A stretch of DNA of 64,000 bases from Pseudomonas fluorescens (GTDB taxonomy: Bacteria > Pseudomonadota > Gammaproteobacteria > Pseudomonadales > Pseudomonadaceae). Below, in pieces: positions 7,867 through 15,958 of this stretch; positions within the stretch are counted from its first letter, which is position 1; each line of letters begins with the position of its first letter. Where the stretch lies: NCBI RefSeq assembly GCF_902498195.1, contig NZ_CABVIY010000002.1, positions 372,001 through 436,000 on the forward strand. The letters are read 5' to 3'. The translations under genes and the position numbers were made by a program. The notes under the pieces were generated by a model. That model was not told where the DNA came from. It saw only the letters and a list, made by a program, of their open reading frames with translations, and did no database searches.

Positions 7867-9419
7867 TGTTCGGCCTCCGAGGCTTGCAGACCGAAGTCGG
7901 CGGGGAAGTACTTGAGGGCGCTGGTCACCGGGAAGGGAGCCATGCCGCCCAAGGCGCACAGCGAACCGTATTGCATCGTGTCGCACAGGTCCTTGAGGAT
8001 GATCGCCTGCTCATCGCGACCGCCCTGGTCCTTGGATGCCAATAGGCGATCGATCACCTCGACGCCCCGGGTTGAGCCGATGCGGCACGGCGTGCATTTG
8101 CCGCAGGATTCCTCGGCGCAGAACTGCAGGGCGAAACGCGCCATCTGGGCCATGTCGAGGCTGTCATCCGCTACCACCACACCGCCGTGGCCAAGCATCG
8201 CGCCCATGGCGGCGAAGGCCTCGTAATCGAGTGGCGTGTCGAATTGCGACGGTGGCACCCAGGTGCCAAGCGGGCCGCCGACCTGTGCGGCTTTCAGCGG
8301 CCGGCCACTGGCAGTACCGCCGCCGTAGTCTTCCAGCAGCTCGCGCAAGGTCAGGCCGAAGGCCCGTTCCACCAGACCGCCTCGGCGAATATTGCCCGCG
8401 AGCTGGAAGGGCATGGTGCCCAGCGAGCGACCCATGCCGTAGTCGCGATAGAACTGCGCGCCCTTGGCCAGAATCAGCGGCACCGAGGCCAGGGTCAGCA
8501 CGTTATGCACCAGCGTCGGTTGGCCGAACAGGCCCTGCAAGGCGGGGATCGGCGGCTTGGCGCGGACGATGCCGCGCTTGCCTTCGAGCGAGTCCAGCAG
8601 GGCGGTTTCTTCACCGCAGATGTAGGCGCCGGCACCGACGCGCACTTCCATATCGAAGGCCAGGCCGCTGCCGCCGACATTGGCGCCGAGGTAACCGTTT
8701 TCTCGGGCAATGTTCAGCGCGGCGCGCAGGGTGGCCACGGCGTCGGGGTATTCGGAGCGGACATAGATGTAGCCCAAGGTGGCGCCGACGCTGATCCCGG
8801 CAATCGCCATGCCTTCGATCAGCAGGAAGGGGTCGCCTTCCATCAGCATGCGGTCGGCGAAGGTGCCGGAGTCGCCTTCGTCGGCGTTGCAGACGATGTA
8901 TTTCTGCGCAGCCTGGGTGGCGCGCACCGTGCGCCACTTGATCCCGGCGGGGAAGGCCGCGCCGCCCCGGCCACGCAGGCCGGAATCGAATACGGCGGTG
9001 GCGGTTTGTTCGCCGCCGATGGCGACGGCTCTTGTCAGGCCTTCGAAACCGCCGTGTGCGCGGTAATCGTCCAGCGACAGCGGTCGGGTAATGCCGGCGC
9101 GGGCAAATAGCAGGCGTTGTTGAGTCTTCAGATAGGGCAATTCTTCCACCAGGCCCAAGGCCAATGGATGGGAGGAGGGATTGCCCAGTGCTTCGAGCAC
9201 GGACGGCACATCTGTAGCGGTCAGCGGACCGAAGCCGATCCGGCCTTGCGGAGTTTCCACTTCCAGCAACGGCTCCAGCCAGTACAGCCCGCGAGAACTG
9301 GTGCGCTGCAACTCCAGCGGCAGATTACGTTCCCTGGCCTGAGTGATCAGGGCAGTGGACACCTCGTCGGCACCCACGGCACGGGCCAGCGAATCACAGG
9401 GCAGATAAAGAGTCGGCAT
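7863..9419 (-). CDS. fdsB: NAD-dependent formate dehydrogenase, beta (FMN, NAD-binding) subunit
   Basis: NuoF-like protein of 518 residues. It has an N-terminal thioredoxin-like part (to about residue 120), then the FMN and NAD site (GLRGRGGAAFPAGIKW, and CNADEGDSGTFADR), and a [4Fe-4S] site near the C-terminus (ESCGKCTPCRIG). It takes electrons from FdsA and reduces NAD. ATG 9419 is chosen because it overlaps the fdsG stop in an ATGA, matching the coupling seen throughout the operon. An upstream in-frame codon at 9437 lies inside fdsG and lacks support. Confidence 0.95.
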   Translation of the reverse strand: MPTLYLPCDSLARAVGADEVSTALITQARERNLPLELQRTSSRGLYWLEPLLEVETPQGRIGFGPLTATDVPSVLEALGNPSSHPLALGLVEELPYLKTQQRLLFARAGITRPLSLDDYRAHGGFEGLTRAVAIGGEQTATAVFDSGLRGRGGAAFPAGIKWRTVRATQAAQKYIVCNADEGDSGTFADRMLMEGDPFLLIEGMAIAGISVGATLGYIYVRSEYPDAVATLRAALNIARENGYLGANVGGSGLAFDMEVRVGAGAYICGEETALLDSLEGKRGIVRAKPPIPALQGLFGQPTLVHNVLTLASVPLILAKGAQFYRDYGMGRSLGTMPFQLAGNIRRGGLVERAFGLTLRELLEDYGGGTASGRPLKAAQVGGPLGTWVPPSQFDTPLDYEAFAAMGAMLGHGGVVVADDSLDMAQMARFALQFCAEESCGKCTPCRIGSTRGVEVIDRLLASKDQGGRDEQAIILKDLCDTMQYGSLCALGGMAPFPVTSALKYFPADFGLQASEAEQ

Positions 9420-9895
9420 CACGCGTCCTCCCGGCAAGCGTCGAGCAAGGCATCCAGCCGCTCGGCACTGAGCCGCGCATGCACCCGGCCATCCAGCTCA
9501 AGGGCTGGCGAACAGGCGCAGGCACCCAGGCAATAAACGGGGCGCAAACTGATGCTGCCGTCGGCGCTGCTGCCGTGATCATCCAGTTGCAGACGCTCGC
9601 GCAACTGCGCGGCCAACTGCTCGGCCCCACGGCTCTTGCAGGATTCGGCTCGGCATAGGCGCAGGATATGTTTGGCAGGAGGTGCAGTTCGGAAGTCATG
9701 GTAAAAACTGATCACCCCGCGAACCTCGGCCTGACTCTGGTTCAGCGCATGGGCAATCTCGGGGATGGCCGCATCGGGGATGTAGCCGATGCGTTCCTGA
9801 ATATCATGAAGAATGGGCAACAGCGCACCCGGGGAGCCCTTGTGGCGCTCCAGCAGCGTGTTGACCACAGGCAGGTGCAACTCAACATCAGGCAT
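9419..9895 (-). CDS. fdsG: NAD-dependent formate dehydrogenase, gamma ([2Fe-2S]) subunit
   Basis: NuoE-like protein of 158 residues with helical N-terminus (ALLPILHDIQERIGYIP) and a thioredoxin-fold [2Fe-2S] domain whose ligands are Cys81, Cys86, Cys122 and Cys126 (CRAESC, CLGAC). It forms the FdsBG diaphorase unit. It is the first gene of the operon. The more than 1 kb upstream is non-coding, so the promoter must lie there. Confidence 0.94.
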   Translation of the reverse strand: MPDVELHLPVVNTLLERHKGSPGALLPILHDIQERIGYIPDAAIPEIAHALNQSQAEVRGVISFYHDFRTAPPAKHILRLCRAESCKSRGAEQLAAQLRERLQLDDHGSSADGSISLRPVYCLGACACSPALELDGRVHARLSAERLDALLDACREDA

Positions 9896-10228
9896 TCAGC
9901 AATCCTCACGGTCACGGACACACCAGGCGGTCGTCGGTTGTCCGAAAGTGTCGGCTGCGGCATTCACACCACGTCACGGTATCGTGGCAATTTCAGGCCG
10001 GTGGCCAGGGCACCCTGAATGGGCATCTTGTTGTGCCCGGGTGCGGTCTTCGCCGTACCTCTGCAAGGGCATAAAAGGCAGATTGCCACGCGGCCTTTGA
10101 TTTATTCGCACCAAAGCGACGTGTTTGGTTCTGTCTGCGACTTCTTGTTAAGTCTAGCCAGTTGGGGGCGAAAAGCCCGTGGGAGGGGGGAGGGGGTGCT
10201 TGTTTTGATTGGATTGGATTGGGTGTGG
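9896..10228. other. Non-coding region upstream of fdsGBAD
   Basis: No reading frame here has recognisable content or a good ribosome site. It must hold the fds promoter (minus strand), but I could not pick convincing -35 and -10 boxes. From about 10060 the sequence runs into material that leads up to the large palindrome. Confidence 0.5.
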
Positions 10229-10963
10229 ATCCGTTGCTGCGGTAACGGCTACTAATGGTTCCGCTCTTACAGCGGGTTACTTGGAAAAGCGCCAAGTAAC
10301 CAAGCGCTCTTGCCCCTTTCGTTCGGTGCCTCGCTAATGCTCGGCATGCCCTTGCTCCGGTCCTGCTCCGTGGGCCCGCCGCCATCGGCCATCCATGGCC
10401 GGGGGCGGCTAACCCGGCATCCATGCCGGGTTGCCCACTGCGCAGAACCTGCGCTCGGCCTCACGAGGGGGCAAGAAGATCAAAAGCAAGAGCGAGGCGG
10501 CCTGATAGCCGACCTAATTCGCGGATGTACGCGTACCCCCTGTAGGAGCGAGCCTGCTCGCGAAAAACGCCCAGACGCCGCGTTCATTCAGACAGCCCGC
10601 GTTATCGTTGACGACCATCGCGAGCAGGCTCGCTCCTACAGTGGATTGCGTACACCAGCTAAAGCCAGGTCGGCTTTAAGGCCGCCTCGCTTTGGCTTTT
10701 GATTTTGATCTGGGCGCCCCGTTAAACCACGCTGGCCGAACGCAGGCATTGCGCAGTGGGGAAACCGGCAGGACGCCGGTTTAGCCGCGCTGGGCCAGGG
10801 ACGGCCCATCGCGGCGACCCACGGAGCAATGCCTTCGTTCGGGCATGCCGAGCCTAAGCGAGGCACCGAGTGGTGGGGCAAAGAGCGCTTGGTTACTTGG
10901 CGCTTCTCCAAGTAACCCGCTGTAAGAGCGGAACCATTAGTAGCCGTTACCGCAGCAACGGAT
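10229..10963. repeat. 735-bp imperfect palindrome with a REP pair at its centre
   Basis: The outer 56 nt (10229-10284) are an exact reverse complement of 10908-10963. Inward, the arms keep pairing with small interruptions: the AAGCGCCAAGTAACCAAGCGC motif, the CGGCATGCC/GGGCATGCCG segment, the CTGCGCAG region and the AAGATCAAAAGCAAGAGCGAGG segment opposite its complement near 10680-10710. The centre (10541-10640) is a separate REP-like pair. Each outer arm also contains its own hairpin (GGTTACTTGG and CCAAGTAACC). No protein-coding content is convincing. It looks like a dispersed non-coding element rather than an insertion sequence with a transposase. Confidence 0.85.
10541..10640. repeat. REP-like inverted pair at the palindrome centre
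   Basis: Same family as 4674-4773: TGTAGGAGCGAGCCTGCTCG at one end and its complement at the other, with the shared spacer motif GCGTTATCGTTGACGACC. It sits at the centre of symmetry of the larger palindrome. Confidence 0.9.
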
Positions 10964-11055
10964 ATGTACCCCAGCCCCTAACCGAGCCCAGCCGACACCA
11001 CACCCCCCGTCCACAATCCCCCGCAGGAGCAAACTGCCTCTACGGGAAAAAGGAC

Positions 11056-11847
11056 CTAGCACGGCAGGAAGTGCCCCCCATTGACGTCCAGTTGCGCGCC
11101 GGTGATGACCTTGGCGTAGTCGCTGGCCAGGTACAGGGCGGCCATGGCGCAGTCGCCGTCTTCGGGGATCTTGCGCAGGGGGATCTGCTGCGCGATCTGG
11201 TCCACCAGCGACTCCATCGGGACGCCCAAGCGCCTGGCTTCGCTTTCGAAATAACCGATCACCGGCGCGCCCCACATCCAGCCCATGAAGGTCGAGTTGA
11301 CGCGGATGCCGAACGGGCCGAGATCCTGGGCCAGGTACTGCACCGCGGTTTTCAGCGCGCCCTTGGACACGGCGTAGCCGGCTTCCAGTTGGTTGGGAAC
11401 GCGGGTGGCCATGGTGTTGATCATGACGATGCTGCCGGATTTCTGCTTTTTCATCTGTGGCAGCACGGCCTGGGTCATTTGCAGGGTGCCGAACAGGTTG
11501 ACGTCCATGGCCTTGCGCCAGTCGTCCATCGATGACGCCGAGGAAGTGCCCCAGGCGCCGTGGGCGTAGGCGGAGTTGATCAGCACATCGATCTGGCCGA
11601 AGTGCTCCAGGGTGAGGTCGGCGAGTGTCTGGCACTGATCGACCTGAGCGATGTCGGTGGGGACTTTCAGGATCGGGGTGCTGTAGCCCGCGTCGCGGAC
11701 CGCCTGTTCGGCCTGATCCAGCTTGGCCGGGGTGCGCGCGGCCAGGACCACGGCCTTGGCCTGGTATTCGGCGGCACGCACGGCGAGCTTGATGCCCAGG
11801 CCAGGGCCGACGCCGGAAATGATGACCACTTTATCTTTCAGCAACAT
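11056..11847 (-). CDS. SDR-family oxidoreductase
   Basis: Classical short-chain dehydrogenase/reductase of 263 residues. The cofactor motif SGVGPGLG lies at residues 11-18 and the active-site Tyr158 and Lys162 (YAVSK) are in place. The position that is normally the catalytic Ser, 13 residues before the Tyr, is Thr145 (INTMAT). ATG 11847 has AAGG about eight bases upstream and is preferred to the TTG at 11853. It is the last gene of a leftward run (DUF1214, sulfotransferase, EthD-like, NTF2-like, SRPBCC, SDR). Substrate unknown; oxidation or reduction of an alcohol or ketone on the metabolite handled by this cluster is the natural inference. Confidence 0.85.
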   Translation of the reverse strand: MLLKDKVVIISGVGPGLGIKLAVRAAEYQAKAVVLAARTPAKLDQAEQAVRDAGYSTPILKVPTDIAQVDQCQTLADLTLEHFGQIDVLINSAYAHGAWGTSSASSMDDWRKAMDVNLFGTLQMTQAVLPQMKKQKSGSIVMINTMATRVPNQLEAGYAVSKGALKTAVQYLAQDLGPFGIRVNSTFMGWMWGAPVIGYFESEARRLGVPMESLVDQIAQQIPLRKIPEDGDCAMAALYLASDYAKVITGAQLDVNGGHFLPC

Positions 11848-11887
11848 GAGCAATTACCTTCTTATTGTTGTGGGGCGAATGGGCTGT

Positions 11888-12355
11888 TCAGGCACGGCTG
11901 GCGTGCAGTGCCTCGGCGCGTCGCTTCAAATCCCGGGCCATCTGGTCGAAGCCGATTTTTACCCAGGCGCCGTGTTCACGCATGATGGTGTCCTGGTTCA
12001 GCCCCAGGAAAATGTCGGTGGTGAAATAGCGGCAGCGGTTGGCATCGATGGCCTTGATGTACTGATCGCGGCGGGCGGCATCCATGTTTTCCGGGACGGG
12101 GCGCTGCTCCCAGGACAACAGTTGCTCCGGGTCGCAGGCCACGAGGTATTCGAAGACCGGAACGGTCTCGCCGGTATCGGGCGTCAGTACCTGCATGTGC
12201 ACCGGGTCGCCGATCTGCAAGCCGCACTGGATGTCCGGGCAGAAGCTGTTCCACTCGCGGTATTTTCCCAGGTCGGTCAGCACTTCCCAGACCACCCTGG
12301 CGGGGGCGTCAATCTCCACGGTGATGGAGGTCACGATGTTTTCGGCCTTGGCCAT
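11888..12355 (-). CDS. SRPBCC (START/Bet v1-like) family protein
   Basis: Protein of 155 residues with the N-terminal pattern of the polyketide cyclase/SRPBCC group: an initial beta strand (VTSITVEIDAPARVVW), the EVLTDLGKYREWNSFCPDI helix and loop, then antiparallel strands and a long C-terminal helix (FDQMARDLKRRAEAL). The fold binds hydrophobic ligands and includes aromatases, cyclases and lipid carriers. It lies in the sulfotransferase gene run with 20 bp to the next gene upstream, so it probably acts on, or carries, the same small molecule. Function not assignable further. Confidence 0.8.
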   Translation of the reverse strand: MAKAENIVTSITVEIDAPARVVWEVLTDLGKYREWNSFCPDIQCGLQIGDPVHMQVLTPDTGETVPVFEYLVACDPEQLLSWEQRPVPENMDAARRDQYIKAIDANRCRYFTTDIFLGLNQDTIMREHGAWVKIGFDQMARDLKRRAEALHASRA

Positions 12356-12375
12356 GACTCACTCCTGTTGTGCAC

Positions 12376-12831
12376 TCAATTGATGGGGCGGGAGGTGATC
12401 TGCAGCTGCTCGCTCAAGGGCTGGACCGTTTCGAGCAGGGTTTCGTAGCCCGTCTCGGCGATCATCCAGCGCTCGCCATGCTTGATGTAGCGATCCTGGT
12501 AGATCGCGCTGCCGTGCATGTGGGTGTTTTCCTCGAGGTTGATGAACACGTAGCTCAGGTACCAGAGGGCCGTGGCCCGGTCGCCATCGACGTCGATTTC
12601 CGGGGTGTGACCGTTGTGGGTGGCCAGGCGGGTCCGGGTGAACGAGGTGCGGTAGAAGTCCAGCGCATCGCCCAGGCCATTGACGTGGAACTGGTAGGCC
12701 GGGCTCTTGAACGACAGGGCGACGTCTTCGGTGAGCATGCCTTGCAGCATCTCGATGTTGCCGGTGTCGATGGCACGGAAATAGCGCGCCTTGAGCTGCT
12801 TGATCAGCTCGATTGCTTCTAGATCCAACAT
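12376..12831 (-). CDS. NTF2-like (SnoaL-type) family protein
   Basis: Protein of 151 residues with the cone-shaped NTF2 fold pattern: an N-terminal helix (AIELIKQLKARYFRAIDTGNIEML), a strand with DVALSF, then the GHTPEIDVDGDRATALWYL hairpin and a final WMIAETGYETLLE strand. Relatives act as isomerases, cyclases, dehydratases or subunits without catalytic activity. Gene order suggests a tailoring step on the cluster product. The start has AAAGGAGG upstream. Confidence 0.8.
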   Translation of the reverse strand: MLDLEAIELIKQLKARYFRAIDTGNIEMLQGMLTEDVALSFKSPAYQFHVNGLGDALDFYRTSFTRTRLATHNGHTPEIDVDGDRATALWYLSYVFINLEENTHMHGSAIYQDRYIKHGERWMIAETGYETLLETVQPLSEQLQITSRPIN

Positions 12832-12852
12832 GGGAAACCTCCTTTTGGCCTC

Positions 12853-13569
12853 TCAGGCACTGAGCTGGTACTCGCTGGTGAGGATGCAGTCGATCTTCTG
12901 GAAATCGATGAACCGGCTGGTCGATTCGTACATGGCCTGCTGGCGCCGGGCGCAGGTGTCCGGGTCGCCCAGGGCGGCGAAAAACCCCTGGGGATTGCCG
13001 ATGGCCTCGGGCGGGAAGTTTTCTTCGACGATCGCGTGCAGCACTGGCGCACCGAAGGTGAGCGCGCGGACCACGGTGTTCTGCCGGTAGCCGAAGATCG
13101 ACTGCAAGGGATAGGCGTTCGGCCCGTGCCCGTTGCGCCAGGTCTCGTACCACTGCTCGTAGCTCATCCGGTGTGGCTTGTGCAGCAGCGCCACCTGATT
13201 CATCCCCGGAGTACGCTGGCCAACCGGCACCCGGTATTGCGCGGCGCGGGCCTGGCGTTCTTCGGGGTAGGGTTCGGATTCCAGCACCAGATAGGCCTCC
13301 AGGCGGCTGGTGAAGGGCGTCACGATTGCCTGGATGGCGGGCCATTGCGAGGCACTGTCCAGCCATAACGAGAGCAGTCCGTCCAAGGGCACGGCGCTGT
13401 TGGTGATGCGCTGTGCCGACGCGGCGGCCACTCCATCATCGACCAGCATGACGCGGATGTTTTTTGCGCCGGCGGCCGCCAGTGCTTCGCGCAGGCCGAG
13501 CAAATCCGCACGCCATTGCTCGGCGCCGGGTTGTGCCGGCTTCCACAGGGTCAGCATGATTTTTTCCAT
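12853..13569 (-). CDS. EthD-like domain protein
   Basis: Protein of 238 residues (ATG 13569, with GGAGG close upstream) that reads as two related ferredoxin-like halves. The C-terminal half has the EthD-type pattern HKPHRMSYEQWYETWRNGHG, with the usual MVLL/KP..S...F...W...H order, followed by a strand with IVEENFPPEA. EthD-like dimeric alpha-beta barrel proteins occur in metabolite degradation and synthesis clusters and often lack a proven reaction. It is 17 bp downstream of the sulfotransferase gene and almost certainly co-transcribed. Confidence 0.75.
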   Translation of the reverse strand: MEKIMLTLWKPAQPGAEQWRADLLGLREALAAAGAKNIRVMLVDDGVAAASAQRITNSAVPLDGLLSLWLDSASQWPAIQAIVTPFTSRLEAYLVLESEPYPEERQARAAQYRVPVGQRTPGMNQVALLHKPHRMSYEQWYETWRNGHGPNAYPLQSIFGYRQNTVVRALTFGAPVLHAIVEENFPPEAIGNPQGFFAALGDPDTCARRQQAMYESTSRFIDFQKIDCILTSEYQLSA

Positions 13570-13586
13570 GAATCCTCCGGCTTCGC

Positions 13587-14774
13587 TCAGTGGTGGGTGC
13601 GCAAATGACGGGCGCGGTATTCGCTGTAGTCCTGGGTCATCTGTGCCTCGTTCAAGCCGAAGCGTTCCAGGCTGTAATCGTGGCTGGCCCGCTTTTCCCG
13701 GCTGTTCTGCGCCAGCCAGGCTTGCGCGTCGGCGCGGGCCTGGTCGGTGAACGGCAGCCGGGCAAAGGCGTAGACCTGTTCCAGCACGGCCATCGGCTGG
13801 TTGACGGTGTCGGCGAAATGGATGTCGAGGAAGCGCTCGGCAGGCTGTTGATCGCGGACCTGCAGGGTGTGGCGGATGCCACGGGCCATGCGCGTGTTCC
13901 ACTGCGCGCCAGCGGCTTTCGGGTCCGGGTGGTCGCTGTACATCTGCCACAGGGTATGGGCCATGCTGGCCATCGAAGGGATGGTCTGGGCCGGTTCGCG
14001 GTGGGTCAGAATCACCTGGGCCTTGGGGAACACTTCCAGCAACAGGTGCAGGGTGTGCAGGTGCTGGGGAGCCTTGAGCAGCCAGCGCTGGCCTGCGGGT
14101 TCCCCCCGCTGGTCTTTCTGCCATTGCAGGAACTGCAGCATTTTTTTCAACTGGGTGTAGACCGGTCGCTGGTCTTGCTGATCGAGCCAGCGGGTGTAGC
14201 TGGGCACGTTGACGTAGGCGTCCATGGCGCACATGAACGAGTGCTCCATGAGCATGAACTCTTCGTCGCACAGCATGGCATCCAGCGGGTGGATCGCGAG
14301 GATCTGCGGGATGACCTCGGCCATCAGCTCGACTTCGGCCTTGGCCTGGGCGATGCGTTGGGCCGGCTCCGCCAGGGTTTCGCCTTGCAGGGGTGCCGGA
14401 TAGCGGGTCTCCCACCAGGCGGCGGAATAGAAGCGCGGATCCACCGCCAGCGTGCGCTGAAGCATGGTGGTGCCGGTGCGCGGCAAACCGACGATGACCA
14501 ACGGATCGTCGATCGCTATCGCGGTGATTTCCGGGTAGCGGCGCAGGTAGTCCTCCATCACCAGGCGGTTGACCAGTTGCCCCACCAACCGTTCCTCCAG
14601 CAAGTGCAGGCCGGACGGCGACAGCCGGGCTTCGGCGGCCAGGGCATCGAGCAGCGCCTGCAACGACTCGCGATAGTTGTCGTCGCCAAAATGGCTCAGG
14701 CCGTGGGTGCGCGCGATGGCGCTGGCCAACAGTGTGTCGACCGTCAGATCTTCAATTTTCGTCTGCGCGTTCAT
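13587..14774 (-). CDS. PAPS-dependent sulfotransferase family protein
   Basis: Protein of 395 residues. The PAPS 5'-phosphosulfate loop is clear at residues 95-105 (VGLPRTGTTML), and the later strand-loop VILTHREPAQTIPSMAS matches the 3'-phosphate binding motif. These cytosolic-type bacterial sulfotransferases move a sulfuryl group from PAPS to an alcohol, phenol or amine on a small molecule or lipid. The start overlaps the end of the DUF1214 gene by four bases (ATGA). Genes for making PAPS (cysD, cysNC) lie directly upstream and cysQ is divergent, which strongly supports the assignment. Acceptor unknown. Confidence 0.9.
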   Translation of the reverse strand: MNAQTKIEDLTVDTLLASAIARTHGLSHFGDDNYRESLQALLDALAAEARLSPSGLHLLEERLVGQLVNRLVMEDYLRRYPEITAIAIDDPLVIVGLPRTGTTMLQRTLAVDPRFYSAAWWETRYPAPLQGETLAEPAQRIAQAKAEVELMAEVIPQILAIHPLDAMLCDEEFMLMEHSFMCAMDAYVNVPSYTRWLDQQDQRPVYTQLKKMLQFLQWQKDQRGEPAGQRWLLKAPQHLHTLHLLLEVFPKAQVILTHREPAQTIPSMASMAHTLWQMYSDHPDPKAAGAQWNTRMARGIRHTLQVRDQQPAERFLDIHFADTVNQPMAVLEQVYAFARLPFTDQARADAQAWLAQNSREKRASHDYSLERFGLNEAQMTQDYSEYRARHLRTHH

Positions 14775-15883
14775 ACGGCCTCCGCAACGTCAGCCAGGTC
14801 GACCACCCGGGTGGTGGGGTGGCATTGCGACTGGGCTCCGACCCAGCGCAGGCACAGGGTGCCCTGGCGGACGCCGGCGGTTTGCAGCCAGTTGCTGACC
14901 CCGGGATCGCGCTCGCTGAGGACCAGGGTCACGCCGCCGTTGTCGTCGTAGCGGGCCTGGTGCTTGTTGATGCAGATGGTGTGGTAGCGGTAGTCCAGCG
15001 ACTCCATCCAGTAGTTGTTGATCTGCAGGTTCCAGAAGTCGCATTCCGGGACCTTGTCGATGTGGATGACCAGCGCCTGGTCGTCCGCCAGCGCCCAGTG
15101 CGAGTGGTAGTAGAAAATGTTCGGGTCGCCGCCCACCGACTGGCACAGCGCCTGGTTGGCCGGTGGCAACTGGTTGCTGTGGGGCAGGTAACTCTCGCTC
15201 CAGTCGGCGAACAGCCGGGCGGTGTTCTCCACGAAGCTGGAGACCCGCGCCAGGCCTTGCTGGAACGTCGCCGGGTCAAGGGCCGCTGGCCTGGCATCGG
15301 TGCCGATACGCTCGATGCTCAGCTTGGCCGGTACTTCGGCAGCCCGATCGAGGAAGGTCTGGCGCACGATCAGCGCGTTGGTGGCGTCTTCCATTTTCAG
15401 CCAGTTGCCGGGTTGCGGCTCGCGGCTGAGGAGGATTTCGAAGTGGCCCTGGGCATCGACCTGTAGCTGGCTGGCGTCGATGAAACCGGTCTGGACCAGG
15501 GTGCCGTCGGTTTCATAACCGCCTTTCTGGGTGCCGAAGCTCAAGTAGGCGACGCTGCCGCGCTGGCCCTTGATGCGGTATTGCAGGGTGCCGTCCAGGC
15601 GAGAGTATTCGTAGAGGTTGTCCGGGTTGTCGGCCCCGATCTTCGCGCTCTCGTGGGAGGTCTTGAAGAAGCTCGGAAAGGCCGGGTCGGCAAACTCGAT
15701 GTGCATCTCCAGGCCGATGCGCAGCAGGCGCGTGAGGTAGCGGAAACCCTCGGCGCGGGTGGCGGCGTCGGCGGGGGCTTCGGGGCGCAGGATCTGCTCG
15801 CCGCAGCGCTTGAGGTGATCGCAGAACGTGGCCCAGGTCTGGCCACTCGACAGCTGTTGTTCGTCAATAGAGTTGATTGTCAT
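14771..15883 (-). CDS. DUF1214 domain-containing protein
   Basis: Protein of 370 residues whose C-terminal third carries DUF1214 features: DKVPECDFWNLQINNYWMES, the RYDDNGGVTLVLSERDPG hairpin, then SNWLQTAG with a final VRQGTLCLRWVG strand. No signal peptide is seen from ATG 15883, unlike many DUF1254/DUF1214 proteins, so it is probably cytoplasmic. The biochemical role of the domain is not established. It heads the sulfotransferase run and is coupled to the sulfotransferase gene by an ATGA overlap; a 75-bp gap separates it from cysNC. Confidence 0.8.
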   Translation of the reverse strand: MTINSIDEQQLSSGQTWATFCDHLKRCGEQILRPEAPADAATRAEGFRYLTRLLRIGLEMHIEFADPAFPSFFKTSHESAKIGADNPDNLYEYSRLDGTLQYRIKGQRGSVAYLSFGTQKGGYETDGTLVQTGFIDASQLQVDAQGHFEILLSREPQPGNWLKMEDATNALIVRQTFLDRAAEVPAKLSIERIGTDARPAALDPATFQQGLARVSSFVENTARLFADWSESYLPHSNQLPPANQALCQSVGGDPNIFYYHSHWALADDQALVIHIDKVPECDFWNLQINNYWMESLDYRYHTICINKHQARYDDNGGVTLVLSERDPGVSNWLQTAGVRQGTLCLRWVGAQSQCHPTTRVVDLADVAEAV

Positions 15884-15920
15884 TGTTAGACTCTCTTGAT
15901 GGGGCGAACCCGGCCCCTGA

Positions 15921-15938
15921 GCGCCTCCGCAGAGGCGC
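15921..15938 (-). other. GC-rich hairpin between cysNC and the DUF1214 gene
   Basis: Perfect 7-bp stem (GCGCCTC and GAGGCGC) with a four-base loop in the 75-bp gap. There is no T-run, so it is not a standard terminator; it could tune the relative level of the two halves of the operon. Confidence 0.35.
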
Positions 15939-15958
15939 CCGGGCCCGGGCACTGGGGG

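Noticed and set aside
7860..7986. N-terminal extension of FdsA beyond 7866
   Set aside because: It lies inside fdsB; the overlapping ATGA at 7863-7866 gives the conserved start.
5017..8226. A very long plus-strand open frame (over 1,000 codons) opposite fdsA and part of fdsB
   Set aside because: It is antisense to two well-conserved genes with all cofactor ligands. High GC keeps the opposite frame free of stops, and its product has no recognisable domain.
10229..10963. Possible insertion sequence at the long palindrome
   Set aside because: No transposase frame inside and no target duplication visible; kept as a non-coding repeat.
13590..14951. Plus-strand open frame opposite the sulfotransferase
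   Set aside because: Mirror of a gene with clear PAPS-binding motifs; low-complexity product.
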